Origin: Streptomyces sp. NBC_01304
GTDB lineage: Bacteria; Actinomycetota; Actinomycetes; Streptomycetales; Streptomycetaceae
Direction: 5' to 3'
NCBI RefSeq assembly: GCF_035975855.1
Contig: NZ_CP109055.1
Coordinates: forward strand, 8,556,001 to 8,620,000
Length of the DNA: 64,000 nucleotides
In this document: positions 46,484-56,973 of the stretch, piece by piece
Numbering within the stretch: position 1 is the first letter of the stretch
Layout of the letters: each line of letters starts with the position of its first letter
Translations under genes and position numbers: made by a program
Notes under the pieces: model-generated
The model's database searches: none
Told to the model about the DNA's origin: nothing
Seen by the model: only the letters and a program-made list of their open reading frames with translations

Positions 46484-49333
46484 TCACGAGGAACCCAGCT
46501 TCACCACCGCAAGCCCGTGCACCGGCTGCGAAGACCCGCGCACCCGCCCACCCGACAGCTCGATCACCTGGTCGTCGCCCCGGTCGTCCGGATTGAGCAG
46601 CACCACCTCGTCCACGCCGTCAGCGTCCAGGTCGGACGCGTAGTTCGCGCCGCACTCGTACGCGCTGATCTTGGCGAGCTGGTCGGGGTAGTTCACCTCG
46701 CCGGACAGGATCGCGGGATCGTACAGATAGATCCCGCCCTGCACCGCACCGAGCAGCAGCCGCTGCCCGCCGGGCCCGCGCACGAACTGCCCCGACGTGA
46801 CCAGTGGCAGCGTGTTCACCTCGGTCACCTCGCCGCCCTTGCGGAACGTCGAGTACGTCACCGCGCGGGCCTCGATCAGGCCTTCCTCGCCGGTGAAGTA
46901 GCTGCCGTGCACGAAGGGCCCGCCGTGCTCGGCCGCCTTCACCACCTCGCCCGTGCGCCCGTCCCGGATCTCCACCCGCTCGGACAGGTCCTTGCCCGCG
47001 GCATCCCGGACGATCCACGTGTAGACGACCGCGTGCCCGTCCGCGTACGGAATCTCCGACGAGGCGAACGTGGAGTTCGCGAGCTGCGCCGCCACCACGC
47101 TCCCGCCGTCCGCGGCCTTCGGCTCCGCCTTCCACTTCACCTTGCCGTCGCGGGCCTTGAGCGCGACCCCGCCGACGGCGGCCGACTCGACGTCCAGGGC
47201 GCCCACGCTGTTGTACGCGACGTGCACCGTGCCCTCGGACACCGTGACGTCGGAGAAGACGACGCCCTGCGGGCCCGCGTACTCCCACAGCCGCGAGCCG
47301 CTGCCGCGATACGCGCGCACCTTGTCGGTCGGCACGAGCACCTCCGCGTCCCGGTCGCCGTCCAGGTCCGCACCGGCCACCGACCACACGAACTGCCCGT
47401 GCCCGTCGATGCGTTCCTTGATCCGGCCGGTACGGGCGTTGACGACCAGCGCCTCGGTCTCGGCGGCGACAAGTACCTCCGGCTTGCGGTCGCCGTCGGT
47501 GTCGGCGAGCTCCAGGCGGTGCACACTGCCCGGCAGGATGGCCTTCCACAGCTGCTTGCGCTTGCCCTTGAGCAGCGACGCGCCGTCGTAGGCCCACAGG
47601 CCGTGCGATTCGCCGCCCGTGATGACGTCCTTGACGCCGTCCCCGTTGAGATCCGTGCTCCGAGCCTCCGTCAGATCACCGGTCAGCGGGACCTTGCCGC
47701 TCTCACGGCCACCGGCCACCCGGTACTCGCGGACGTTCTGGTCGCCGTCGACGGTCCGTACGTACGTCTCGTCATCCGCGCGGAACACCTGCGCGTTGCT
47801 CGTCGAGGCGACCGGGCCGCGCTTCTCCCAACGCACCTCGCCGTCCCGGCCGTTGTAGGCGGTCAGCGCCCCGGAGCGAAGCGCGTCGAAGCCCGCCGCG
47901 CCCTTGATCTCCTTCGTGTACGAGGACACCAGAAGCTGCCGGTCCGCGATCTTCAGCCCGAACGCCACCGGCCCGTCCCGGTGGTCCTCCTCGTCGCGCT
48001 TGACCGTGTGCGACCACAGCTCGGTGGAGCCGTCGCCGCCGTCCAGGGCCCGGACCGTGGTGGCGTTGAGGAAGCCGTTGTCGTCGAGCGTCGCCTCGCT
48101 GACCGCGTACTCCGCCTTGCGGTCACCGGTCAGATCGCCGGGCAGCAGCGCGAGGGGAGCCGCGTTGACCCGCTCGTCGAGGGTGGTGCGCGCTCCGGTC
48201 TTCGGGTCGTACGCGGCCAGTTCGTAGCGCACGCCCACCGTGTAGTCGGCCTGCTCGACGGCGAGCAGCCGCCCGCGCGCGGCGTCGTACGCGAACTGCC
48301 GCGGGTAGAGCGATCCGTCGTGCTGCCACTTCTTCGACCCGTCGGCCGCGTCGATGACCAGCGCGTGGCCCTCGATCGTCGTGCCGACCTTCTTGTTCCA
48401 GCCCGCGGCGATCTGCCCGCCGCCGATGTCCTTCAGCGCGCCCCAGCGGGCGGCCCGCTCCCCGGTGTCGTACGACCAGGCCTTGGTGGCGGTGAGCTTG
48501 CCCCCGGAGGAGGCGAAGGTGAAGGCCTGCAGTGTGGTGGTGGCCTCCTTCGGTGAACTGGTGTTGACGCCGGGGGAGTCGGCGACCACCAGGGTCTTGT
48601 CGACGAGGGCGATCTGGTAGCCGCCGGCGAAGATCTGGCTCCACAGCGTGGTGCCGGTCTTCCCGTCGAGGACGGTCACGAAGGTGCCGGTGGACAGGGT
48701 GGTGCCGGGGGCCTTGAACGGGCGGTACGGCAGGGTGCCGACGTCGGCCGTGAAGACGAGGTCGGCCGTGCCGTCGCCGGTCAGGTCGCCGGTCGCGTAG
48801 CCCTTGCCGTTGCCGGTGGAGGACGGGGCGAGCGGGCTGTAGCCCATGGTGATGCGCGCCGGATACGGATTCGGCTGCCAGGGGCGGGTGTTGGTGACCT
48901 GCCATTCGTCGTGCAGCGAGTAGTTGTCGCGCTGCCAGACGGTGTTGCCCTCGGCGTCGACCCGGCTGATGTTGCCGAGCGCGTGCACCACGGCGTACCC
49001 GCCGCCCGTCCCGGCGAGCGGCACGGTGTCGGCGAGTCCGCGTACCGTCTCGAAGCCGCCGGCCCGGGTGGGCGTGAGCCCCGATGCGGTGCCGGTCTCC
49101 TGGAGGGAGTTACCGGCCTTCGGCTCAGGGGCCTCGGCGGCACCTTCGTACGGGTCCACGCTCAGCTGCTCGCCGAGCCGCTCGGCCTGCTCCTCGGTGA
49201 GGGTGAGCGGTCCGCCGTCGTCCGCGAGGGCCGCGCCCGGCAGGGCGGTCAGGGCGAGCCCGGCCGCGACGAGCGCGGAGGCGAGCCGCAGGCCGTTCCG
49301 GCTCACCCGCTTGCTGGTGTGCTTGCTGCTCAT
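46484..49333 (-). CDS. Very large secreted FG-GAP/VCBS-repeat protein
   Basis: A 949-residue secreted protein. Signal peptide at about 1-37 (LRLASALVAAGLALTALPGAALA). The body is a series of beta-propeller-like repeats, many with a calcium-loop DxDxDG: DLTGDGTADLV, DLNGDGVKDV, DTDGDRKPEV, DLDGDRDAEV, DLDADGVDEV. Trp/Tyr-containing strands alternate with them in the manner of FG-GAP proteins. No enzyme motif is seen; it may bind polymer or protein outside the cell. It begins 6 bp after the stop of the subtilase gene at 49340, so the two form one operon, suggesting it works on or with a protease product. Confidence 0.85.
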   Translation of the reverse strand: MSSKHTSKRVSRNGLRLASALVAAGLALTALPGAALADDGGPLTLTEEQAERLGEQLSVDPYEGAAEAPEPKAGNSLQETGTASGLTPTRAGGFETVRGLADTVPLAGTGGGYAVVHALGNISRVDAEGNTVWQRDNYSLHDEWQVTNTRPWQPNPYPARITMGYSPLAPSSTGNGKGYATGDLTGDGTADLVFTADVGTLPYRPFKAPGTTLSTGTFVTVLDGKTGTTLWSQIFAGGYQIALVDKTLVVADSPGVNTSSPKEATTTLQAFTFASSGGKLTATKAWSYDTGERAARWGALKDIGGGQIAAGWNKKVGTTIEGHALVIDAADGSKKWQHDGSLYPRQFAYDAARGRLLAVEQADYTVGVRYELAAYDPKTGARTTLDERVNAAPLALLPGDLTGDRKAEYAVSEATLDDNGFLNATTVRALDGGDGSTELWSHTVKRDEEDHRDGPVAFGLKIADRQLLVSSYTKEIKGAAGFDALRSGALTAYNGRDGEVRWEKRGPVASTSNAQVFRADDETYVRTVDGDQNVREYRVAGGRESGKVPLTGDLTEARSTDLNGDGVKDVITGGESHGLWAYDGASLLKGKRKQLWKAILPGSVHRLELADTDGDRKPEVLVAAETEALVVNARTGRIKERIDGHGQFVWSVAGADLDGDRDAEVLVPTDKVRAYRGSGSRLWEYAGPQGVVFSDVTVSEGTVHVAYNSVGALDVESAAVGGVALKARDGKVKWKAEPKAADGGSVVAAQLANSTFASSEIPYADGHAVVYTWIVRDAAGKDLSERVEIRDGRTGEVVKAAEHGGPFVHGSYFTGEEGLIEARAVTYSTFRKGGEVTEVNTLPLVTSGQFVRGPGGQRLLLGAVQGGIYLYDPAILSGEVNYPDQLAKISAYECGANYASDLDADGVDEVVLLNPDDRGDDQVIELSGGRVRGSSQPVHGLAVVKLGSS

Positions 49334-49339
49334 GGGAGT

Positions 49340-51892
49340 TCAGCCCTTCCGGGAGAAGCGGACGGCGGTCTTGTCACCGATCACGGCCTCGTTGACGGAG
49401 TAGCCCAGGCCGAACGTGCCCGCCTGGTCCTCGACTCCGACGGTCGCCTTGGCGCCCGTTTCGAGGGCGGTCGACCCGATGCCCTGGTACTGCAGGACGA
49501 TCGCCCCGCTCGCCTCCTCGAAGACGATCTCGAACGAGACGCGGGTGCCGGTCGCCGAGGCGAACGCCGCGTCGGTCCACACCACGGCGAACTTCCGGCT
49601 GCCCGCGCTCCCGGTCACGGCGGTCTTCACCGTCGACCTGGAGTCGAGCGTGAGGTCGTCCCAGAAGGCCGCGATCACGCCGTTGGGCTTGGCGGTGGCG
49701 GGCAGCGCGGTGTTGGCGTAGTCGCCGAGGCGCGGCTCCAGGAAGTTGAGCAGGCCGTTCGAAGTGGCGTACGCCTTGGTGTACTTGACGCCGTAGAAGT
49801 CCACCGGGAAGGGCAGCTCGACGGCCTTCGCGTTCTCGTCACCGGACAGCGCGACCTTCGTGGCCCCGCCGATCCAGCCGTACGTCGCCGGGGTGCACTG
49901 GTACGTCGCACCGTCGGTGCGGGCGGGCAGCGCGGCCCGCACGGCCTCGTCGCCGTCGACGGAGACCTTGCCGCTGTAGACGCCGTTGCAGAGGACCGGG
50001 GCGGTCGGCGTCGCGGTCAGCGTGTACGAACCCTCCGCCACGGACGGGAACTTGAAGGCCCCCGACGCATCGGTGGTCACCGCGTCGAGCGGCGCGTCCG
50101 TGAACCTCACCGAGGCGCCCTTCAGCGGCTTGCCCGCCACGTCGAGGACCGTCCCCGAGACCGCGTGCGTGGCGGCCGCGCTGAGCGCGACGGGACGCGC
50201 GGCGGACTGGCCGGCTTCGAGCACGACATCCTTCTCCGCCACGCTCTGCCAGCCGTAGCCGCTGGTGGTCAGCGTGTACGTCCCCGCGTTGAGCACCAGC
50301 CGGTACGTACCGTCGGCGGCCGTCAGCACGGTCCGCGTGGTCGGCCCGGCCGCAGCCACCGAGACACCGGCGACCGGCTTCCCGGTGGCCTTGTCGGTCA
50401 CCGTGCCCGTGACGATCGCGGCACCCGCGCGCGGCGCGTCTGCGACCGACCCGAGGATGTCCAACTTCCCTTCACCCCATACGTTGTTGAAGTCGGCGGT
50501 GCCCCCGCAGTGGGTGTCGTCCACGTCGCGGGCGGCGTCGTTCAGGAGCGCCCGGGTCGCGTCGATCTTCCCGATCAGGGACGGCGCCGCGGACCAGAGC
50601 AGCGCCGCCGAACCGGCGACGTGCGGCGAGGCCATCGACGTACCGGATATGGCCTTGTAGGCATTGCCCGGCCAGGCCGAGCGGACGTTGACGCCGGGCG
50701 CGGCGATGTTCGGCTTCACCCCGCTGTCCACGGGCGACGGGCCGAACCCGGAGAAGTTCGCGATCTTCCCGTTGACGTCGTACGCGCCCACCGCATAGGT
50801 GTCCGGCTGGGCGGCGGGGGAGCCGCCGGTGGAGCAGGTCGTGCCGTCGCCGTCGTTGCCCGCCGAGAAGGACTCGAAGATCCCGGCGGCGTTCCAGGCC
50901 TTGACGATGTCCTCGTAGAACGAGCTGGCGCCGCTGCTGCCCCAGGAGTTGTTGACGATGTCGGGGGCCAGCTCGGGCCGCGGATTCTGACCCTTGCCGT
51001 CGGTCGGGGCGAGGATCCACTGGCCGCTCGCGAGCAGCGAGGTGTCGGAGCACTCCCTGGCCTCGCAGCCCTTGGCGGCGATCCACTTCACACCAGGGGC
51101 GACACCGATGCCGTTCGCGCCGGCGATGGTACCCATGGTGTGGGTGCCGTGACCGTTGTTGTCACAGGGGACGCCGCCGGTGCACTGGCCGGTCGGGTCG
51201 TAGAAGTTGTAGTCGTGGCTGAAGGTGCCGTCGCCCAGATTGCCCCGGTAGTTCGCCACCAGGTCCGGGTGGTCGTACTGCACACCGGAGTCGACGTTGG
51301 CGACGACGATGCCCTCGCCCGTGTCCTTGTACTGCGACCACACCTGGTCGGCCTTGATGTCCTTGACGCCCCACTCGGGCTCGGCGGCCGACGCGACCGC
51401 AGCCTGCGTCTTCGGCTCCTCAAGGGTGTAGCGGCGCTCCTTGCGGATGCTCGCCACGTCCGAGCGCTTGGCCAGCTGCTCGACGAGCTTCTCGTCGCCG
51501 GTCACCTTCAGGGTGTTGGCGATCCAGAAGGACTCGTAGCCGACCTTCTCCTTGTCCAGGAAGGACTGCAGCGGCCGCTGGCTGCGCGTGGCCTCGGCCC
51601 GCAGCTCCTTGAAGGCCGCCTTGGCCTTCGCCGCGTGGCCGCCCTTCCGCCGGGCGCCGGACAGGTCGGCCTGGTCCTTGAGGACGACGAAGAAGGTCGC
51701 GTCCTTGCCGCTCTCCACGGTGTCGAGGACGGCGGAGTCGACCTGGGCAGAGGCAGCGGCAGACGCGCGGGCGGGGTCGTCGGCCGTGGCGCCGGGCGGG
51801 GCCGAGCCCATCAGGAGGGCGGCCGCGGTGACCACGGCGGCGGACGCCGCCCATGCGGCGCGGCCGCGCCGGGGCGATCGGGGCAGGGGCAT
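49340..51892 (-). CDS. Subtilase (S8) with repeated carboxypeptidase-regulatory-like domains (subtilase 3)
   Basis: An 850-residue secreted protease of the bacillopeptidase F type. Signal peptide ends near ATA/DDP (about 37). A prodomain containing FFVVLKDQADLSGA precedes the catalytic domain with Asp201 (VVANVDSGVQYDHPD), His248 (NNGHGTHTMGT) and Ser419 (SGTSMASPHVAG). Two carboxypeptidase-regulatory-like domains follow (AAIVTGTVTDKATGKPVAGVSV, HAVSGTVLDVAGKPLKGASV), then a C-terminal lectin-like beta domain. GGAGGAG precedes the ATG. It heads an operon with the FG-GAP protein. Copy B of the 33-bp element lies 42 bp upstream. Confidence 0.92.
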   Translation of the reverse strand: MPLPRSPRRGRAAWAASAAVVTAAALLMGSAPPGATADDPARASAAASAQVDSAVLDTVESGKDATFFVVLKDQADLSGARRKGGHAAKAKAAFKELRAEATRSQRPLQSFLDKEKVGYESFWIANTLKVTGDEKLVEQLAKRSDVASIRKERRYTLEEPKTQAAVASAAEPEWGVKDIKADQVWSQYKDTGEGIVVANVDSGVQYDHPDLVANYRGNLGDGTFSHDYNFYDPTGQCTGGVPCDNNGHGTHTMGTIAGANGIGVAPGVKWIAAKGCEARECSDTSLLASGQWILAPTDGKGQNPRPELAPDIVNNSWGSSGASSFYEDIVKAWNAAGIFESFSAGNDGDGTTCSTGGSPAAQPDTYAVGAYDVNGKIANFSGFGPSPVDSGVKPNIAAPGVNVRSAWPGNAYKAISGTSMASPHVAGSAALLWSAAPSLIGKIDATRALLNDAARDVDDTHCGGTADFNNVWGEGKLDILGSVADAPRAGAAIVTGTVTDKATGKPVAGVSVAAAGPTTRTVLTAADGTYRLVLNAGTYTLTTSGYGWQSVAEKDVVLEAGQSAARPVALSAAATHAVSGTVLDVAGKPLKGASVRFTDAPLDAVTTDASGAFKFPSVAEGSYTLTATPTAPVLCNGVYSGKVSVDGDEAVRAALPARTDGATYQCTPATYGWIGGATKVALSGDENAKAVELPFPVDFYGVKYTKAYATSNGLLNFLEPRLGDYANTALPATAKPNGVIAAFWDDLTLDSRSTVKTAVTGSAGSRKFAVVWTDAAFASATGTRVSFEIVFEEASGAIVLQYQGIGSTALETGAKATVGVEDQAGTFGLGYSVNEAVIGDKTAVRFSRKG

Positions 51893-51933
51893 GGGGTTGG
51901 CTCCTCCAGGGTGCGGGGCGGGGGTGGCCCGAA

Positions 51934-51966
51934 CGTAGGAGGGCGCCGTTACTGGCGAATTACTGG
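51934..51966. repeat. 33-bp element, copy B (core TTACTGGCGAATTACTGG)
   Basis: A 28/33 match to 37898-37930. It contains TTACTGG twice as a direct repeat 11 bp apart, which would place two protein contacts on the same side of the helix. It lies in the promoter region of subtilase 3. Confidence 0.6.
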
Positions 51967-52021
51967 TTCCGGCGACGACGGAACGGGGGCGGGCCGGGGG
52001 CGGACCGCGGGCGGACAGGGA

Positions 52022-52056
52022 AGTCCCCCGGAGGCGCCGGCAGCCTCCGGGGGACT
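52022..52056 (-). terminator. 14-bp perfect hairpin terminator after subtilase 4
   Basis: AGTCCCCCGGAGGC (52022-52035) and GCCTCCGGGGGACT (52043-52056) with a 7-nt loop, starting 22 bp downstream of the subtilase 4 stop. Confidence 0.8.
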
Positions 52057-52078
52057 CATGAGCGGTCCTGCGGGAACG

Positions 52079-53299
52079 CTACGAGACGATCTTCAGCAGC
52101 CGGTTCGGCGAACCCGAGCCCGGGCTGGTCACCTTGTTCGGCGTGGACCCGTTCACCAGGGCCGTGGCGACCTGCGCCGGAGTGGCCGAGGTGTGGCCCG
52201 CGAGGTAGATCGCCGCCGCACCGGCGACGTGCGGGGTGGCCATCGACGTACCGGAGATGGTGTTCGTCGCGGAGTCGCTGGTGTTCCAGCCCGCCGTGAT
52301 CGAGACGCCCGGCGCGAAGATGTCCAGGACCGAGCCGTAGTTGGACCAGCTGGCCTTGGCGTCCGTGTTGCTGGTGGCGCCGACCGTGATGGCCTCGGCG
52401 ACCCGGGCGGGGGAGGACGAGGAGGCGTTGGCGCCGGAGTTGCCCGCCGCGACCGCGTAGCTCACGCCGTCCGCGATGGACCGCTTCACCGCGTTGTCCA
52501 GCGTCGTGGAGACCCCGCCGCCCAGCGACAGGTTGGCGACGGCGGGGGCGCCCGCCGCGTGGTTGCTCGTCACCCAGTCGATGCCCGCGATGACGCCCGC
52601 GGTGGTGCCTGAGCCGTTGTTGTCCAGGACCCGGACCGCCACGATCTTGGCCTTCTTGGCCACGCCGTAGGTCTTGCCCGCGATGGTGGTGGCCACATGG
52701 GTGCCGTGGCCGTTGCCGTCCTGGGCGGTGGTGTCGCCGTCGACGGCGTCGTAGCCGTTCACCGCGCGCCCGCTGATCTCGGCGTGCGAGATGCGTACGC
52801 CGGTGTCGATGACGTACGCCGTCACGCCCGAACCCGCGCTGTCCGGGTAGGTGTACGTGCTGGACAGCGGCAGGTTCGCCTGGTCGATCCGGTCCAGGCC
52901 CCAGGGGGCGTTGGACTGGGTCGCGTCCGACCGGACCCGCTGGTTCTGCTCCACCGAGGCGACCGCCGGATCGGCGGCGAGTCTCCTCGCTTCCTGCGCG
53001 GTGAGGCTGCCGGCCTCGTAGCCGTTCAGGGCGGACTTGAAGGTCTTGCGGACCGTGCCGCCGTGCTCGGATATCAGCTCCTTCCCCTGCGCCGAGGCGG
53101 CCTTGAGGCCCGAGCCGCCCTGCTTCAGGGTGACGAGGTAGCTGCCCTTGACCGCGGTGGCGGAGCCCGCCCCGAGCACGGTGGCCTCGGCGGGGGCGGC
53201 CTGGGCGGGGAGGGCGGTGAGCCCACCGACGAGAGCGGCGACGGTGGCGGTCGAGATCGCGGCGGCGATCACGGTCTTCTTGCTGCGCTGCATGGCCAT
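52079..53299 (-). CDS. Secreted alkaline subtilase (S8) (subtilase 4)
   Basis: A 406-residue secreted protease with the compact layout of alkaline serine proteases. Signal peptide ([25 protein letters not shown], about 10-34), an I9 inhibitor propeptide ([10 protein letters not shown] to SVEQNQRV) and a catalytic domain with Asp165 ([12 protein letters not shown]), His198 ([11 protein letters not shown]) and Ser352 ([14 protein letters not shown]). The oxyanion region is [12 protein letters not shown]. It ends with PNRLLKIVS, a common end for these enzymes. A strong GAGGAGG lies upstream; ATG 53299 and ATG 53293 are both possible. It is followed by a strong terminator. Confidence 0.95.
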   Translation of the reverse strand: MAMQRSKKTVIAAAISTATVAALVGGLTALPAQAAPAEATVLGAGSATAVKGSYLVTLKQGGSGLKAASAQGKELISEHGGTVRKTFKSALNGYEAGSLTAQEARRLAADPAVASVEQNQRVRSDATQSNAPWGLDRIDQANLPLSSTYTYPDSAGSGVTAYVIDTGVRISHAEISGRAVNGYDAVDGDTTAQDGNGHGTHVATTIAGKTYGVAKKAKIVAVRVLDNNGSGTTAGVIAGIDWVTSNHAAGAPAVANLSLGGGVSTTLDNAVKRSIADGVSYAVAAGNSGANASSSSPARVAEAITVGATSNTDAKASWSNYGSVLDIFAPGVSITAGWNTSDSATNTISGTSMATPHVAGAAAIYLAGHTSATPAQVATALVNGSTPNKVTSPGSGSPNRLLKIVS

Positions 53300-53615
53300 T
53301 ACGAGGGAGTCCTCCTCTTAGGCGGCACGCCCGGGGGTGGGCGGCACAACAGTGGGGGGTGCACGCGTGATTGCGCACACGGTCGGGAGCGGTGTGTTCC
53401 GTTCCCGTCGTGATCAGCAGACTGGCCGCGCTACGGGCGTAGAACAAGGGAGTTGGGGCTTTGTCATGAGTCTGTCATGGCGCCGCAATGTCCCTGCATT
53501 TCGGGGGGAGTTGGCGAGGGGATCCAGCCAAGGTGCGCGGCACGCCCTACCGCCGGGCGGGCGCGGTGCGCAAGGGTCGGGTGATCTTGCAGCCGACCAA
53601 AGTGGAGTTGAGCCG
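53300..53615. other. 316-bp divergent promoter region
   Basis: It separates the leftward subtilase 4 from the rightward SnoaL-like gene and must contain both promoters. TCATGAGTCTGTCATGG at 53465 holds a direct repeat of TCATG. No clear small gene was found. Confidence 0.5.
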
Positions 53616-54293
53616 ATGACCCGCCGGCACCGCGGCCGAGCCGTCGCATTCGTCGCCACCGCCGCCCTGCTCGCCACCGGCGCCGGGGTGACCGCCCTCG
53701 CGGCGGCCCCCGACCGGGCCGCGGCGATCCCCGACCGGACCGTGGCGGTCCCTGATCAAGCACGGGCCGCCGACCGCACACGGGCCACCGACCGCACACG
53801 GGCCGCCGCCGTCGAACGGCCCGCCGGAAAGCCGAGCGAGGCCCGAATACGCGCCCTGTTCAAGCAGTGGGCGGCGGCCCTGGACACCGGTGATCCGGAG
53901 CGGGTCGCCGACCGCTACGCGGCCGACGGCGTCCTCATACCGACCCTGTCCAACGAGGTCCGTACCGACCGGGCCGGGATCGTCGACTACTTCGAGCACT
54001 TCCTGCGGAAGGACCCCGAGGCCACGATCACCAAGTCCGTGGTCGACGTCCTGGACGCACGCCACGCCGTCGACGCGGGAACGTACCGCTTCACCCTGAC
54101 CGACCCGAAGACCGGCGCGGTCGAGACGGTGGATGCTCGCTACACCTTCGTGTACAAGCGGGTAAAGGGCGCCTGGGTCATCGAGAACCACCACTCTTCG
54201 GCCATGCCGGAGAAGGCCTCGGGGATGCGGGAGTCGGGGACGCCGGAGAAGGTCTCGCCGGCGGCACGGACCCCCCTGGCGCCAAAAAACTAA
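53616..54293 (+). CDS. Secreted SnoaL-like (SgcJ/EcaC family) protein
   Basis: A 225-residue protein with a signal peptide (AVAFVATAALLATGAGVTALA) and a linker of imperfect DRTRAxDRTRA repeats (about 35-66). Residues about 72-190 have the cone-shaped NTF2/SnoaL fold pattern: RALFKQWAAALDTGDPERVADRYAADGVLIPTLSNEVRT, FLRKDPEATITKSVV, VDARYTFVYKRVKGAWVIENHHSS. These proteins are often annotated as SgcJ/EcaC oxidoreductases, but no cofactor motif is visible. Start ATG 53616 with GGAG upstream. Its stop lies inside the operator at 54287-54305. Confidence 0.82.
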   Translation: MTRRHRGRAVAFVATAALLATGAGVTALAAAPDRAAAIPDRTVAVPDQARAADRTRATDRTRAAAVERPAGKPSEARIRALFKQWAAALDTGDPERVADRYAADGVLIPTLSNEVRTDRAGIVDYFEHFLRKDPEATITKSVVDVLDARHAVDAGTYRFTLTDPKTGAVETVDARYTFVYKRVKGAWVIENHHSSAMPEKASGMRESGTPEKVSPAARTPLAPKN

Positions 54294-54305
54294 CAGCGCT
54301 AGTTT
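54287..54305. promoter_or_regulatory. Operator AAACTA-N7-TAGTTT upstream of the aldehyde dehydrogenase
   Basis: Perfect 6-bp arms with a 7-bp centre, 33 bp before the gene start. It shares pattern and spacing with 58756-58774 next to the TetR gene at 58053, so the same repressor should bind both. Confidence 0.65.
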
Positions 54306-54337
54306 AGTCGGGCACGACGAACTCCAGGAGGATGGCG

Positions 54338-55726
<1,389 letters not shown>

Positions 55727-55773
55727 GCCCAGTTCACCTCTTGTACCGCACCTCTTCCCTGGAGTAAGTCACC

Positions 55774-56856
55774 GTGGTCCGCGCCGCCATCCTGCCCGCC
55801 GTCGGCTCCGCCCTGGAGATCGCCGAGATCGACCTGCCCGCACCCGGCCCCGGCCAGGTCCGCGTCCGCCTCGCGGCGGCCGGGGTCTGCCACTCCGACC
55901 TGTCCCTGACCAACGGCACCATGCGGGTACCCACGCCCTGCGTCCTCGGCCACGAGGGCGCGGGCACGGTCGTCGATGTCGGCGAGGGCGTCACCCATGT
56001 AGCCCCCGGCGACGGGGTTGTCCTCAACTGGGCGCCGTCCTGCGGGAGTTGCCACCACTGCTCGATCGGCGAGGTCTGGCTCTGCTCCCAGGCCCTCACC
56101 GGTGCCGCCTCGGTCTACGCGCACCGGCCCGACGGCACCGAGCTCCACCCCGGCCTGAACGTCGCGGCCTTCGCCGAGGAGACCGTGGTCGCGGCGAACT
56201 GCGTCCTGCCGGTCCCGGACGGCGTCCCCCTCACCGACGCCGCGCTCCTCGGTTGCGCGGTCCTCACCGGATACGGCGCCGTGCACCACTCGGCGCGGGT
56301 CCGCTCCGGCGAGTCCGTCGTGGTCTTCGGCGTCGGCGGGGTCGGCCTGGCCACGCTCCAGTCGGCCCGGATCGCGGGCGCAGGACCGATCATCGCGGTC
56401 GACGTGTCGCCGGAGAAGGAGGACCTGGCCCGCGCGGCCGGAGCCACCGACTACGTCGTCGCGTCCGACACCACGGCGAAGGACATCCGCAAGCTCACGG
56501 CCGGGCAGGGGGCGGACGTGGCGATCGAATGCGTGGGCCGGGCCGCGACGATCCGTACCGCCTGGGAGTCCACCCGCCGCGGCGGCCGCACGACGGTCGT
56601 CGGGATCGGCGGCAAGGACCAGCAGGTCACCTTCAACGCCCTGGAACTCTTCCACTGGGGCCGGACCCTCTCCGGCTGCGTCTACGGCAACAGCGACCCG
56701 TCCCGCGACCTGCCGGTCCTGGCGGAGCACATCCGTGCGGGCCGCCTCGACCTGAGCCAACTCGTCACCGAGCGGATCGGGTTGGAGGGGATTCCGGGGG
56801 CCTTCGAGAACATGGTGGCGGGGAAGGGTGGTCGGGCGCTGGTGGTGTTCGGGTAG
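55774..56856 (+). CDS. Zinc-dependent alcohol dehydrogenase (MDR family)
   Basis: A 360-residue oxidoreductase. Catalytic zinc ligands Cys39 (GVCHSD) and His60/Glu61 (GHEGAGTV), structural zinc Cys90, Cys93, Cys96 and Cys104 (SCGSCHHCSIGEVWLC), and a Rossmann fold with VVFGVGGVGLATLQSARIAGA. This is the class III-like zinc ADH pattern. GTG 55774 has GGAG upstream. It likely works with the aldehyde dehydrogenase before it. A 26-bp hairpin ends the operon. Confidence 0.93.
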   Translation: MVRAAILPAVGSALEIAEIDLPAPGPGQVRVRLAAAGVCHSDLSLTNGTMRVPTPCVLGHEGAGTVVDVGEGVTHVAPGDGVVLNWAPSCGSCHHCSIGEVWLCSQALTGAASVYAHRPDGTELHPGLNVAAFAEETVVAANCVLPVPDGVPLTDAALLGCAVLTGYGAVHHSARVRSGESVVVFGVGGVGLATLQSARIAGAGPIIAVDVSPEKEDLARAAGATDYVVASDTTAKDIRKLTAGQGADVAIECVGRAATIRTAWESTRRGGRTTVVGIGGKDQQVTFNALELFHWGRTLSGCVYGNSDPSRDLPVLAEHIRAGRLDLSQLVTERIGLEGIPGAFENMVAGKGGRALVVFG

Positions 56857-56861
56857 TTCCA

Positions 56862-56916
56862 TGTCCTCAAGCGCCGGACGGGCTGACTGTGTCAGCCCGT
56901 CCGGCGTTTGAGGACA
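56862..56916. terminator. 26-bp bidirectional hairpin terminator
   Basis: The left arm 56862-56887 (TGTCCTCAAGCGCCGGACGG onward) and right arm 56891-56916 pair with a single G-T mismatch around a TGT loop. Sequences of this kind (CGCCGGACGGGCT) are widespread in Streptomyces genomes. It separates the convergent alcohol dehydrogenase and EamA genes. Confidence 0.88.
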
Positions 56917-56973
56917 CCGCCCGGAGGGCGGAAGGCTCCGCAGGATTTCGGGAAGGGGCGGGGAGGGGATAAA

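Noticed and set aside
48911..52612. A 1,233-codon open frame on the plus strand across the FG-GAP, subtilase 3 and subtilase 4 genes
   Set aside because: It crosses three real genes in the wrong strand and has no recognisable domain.
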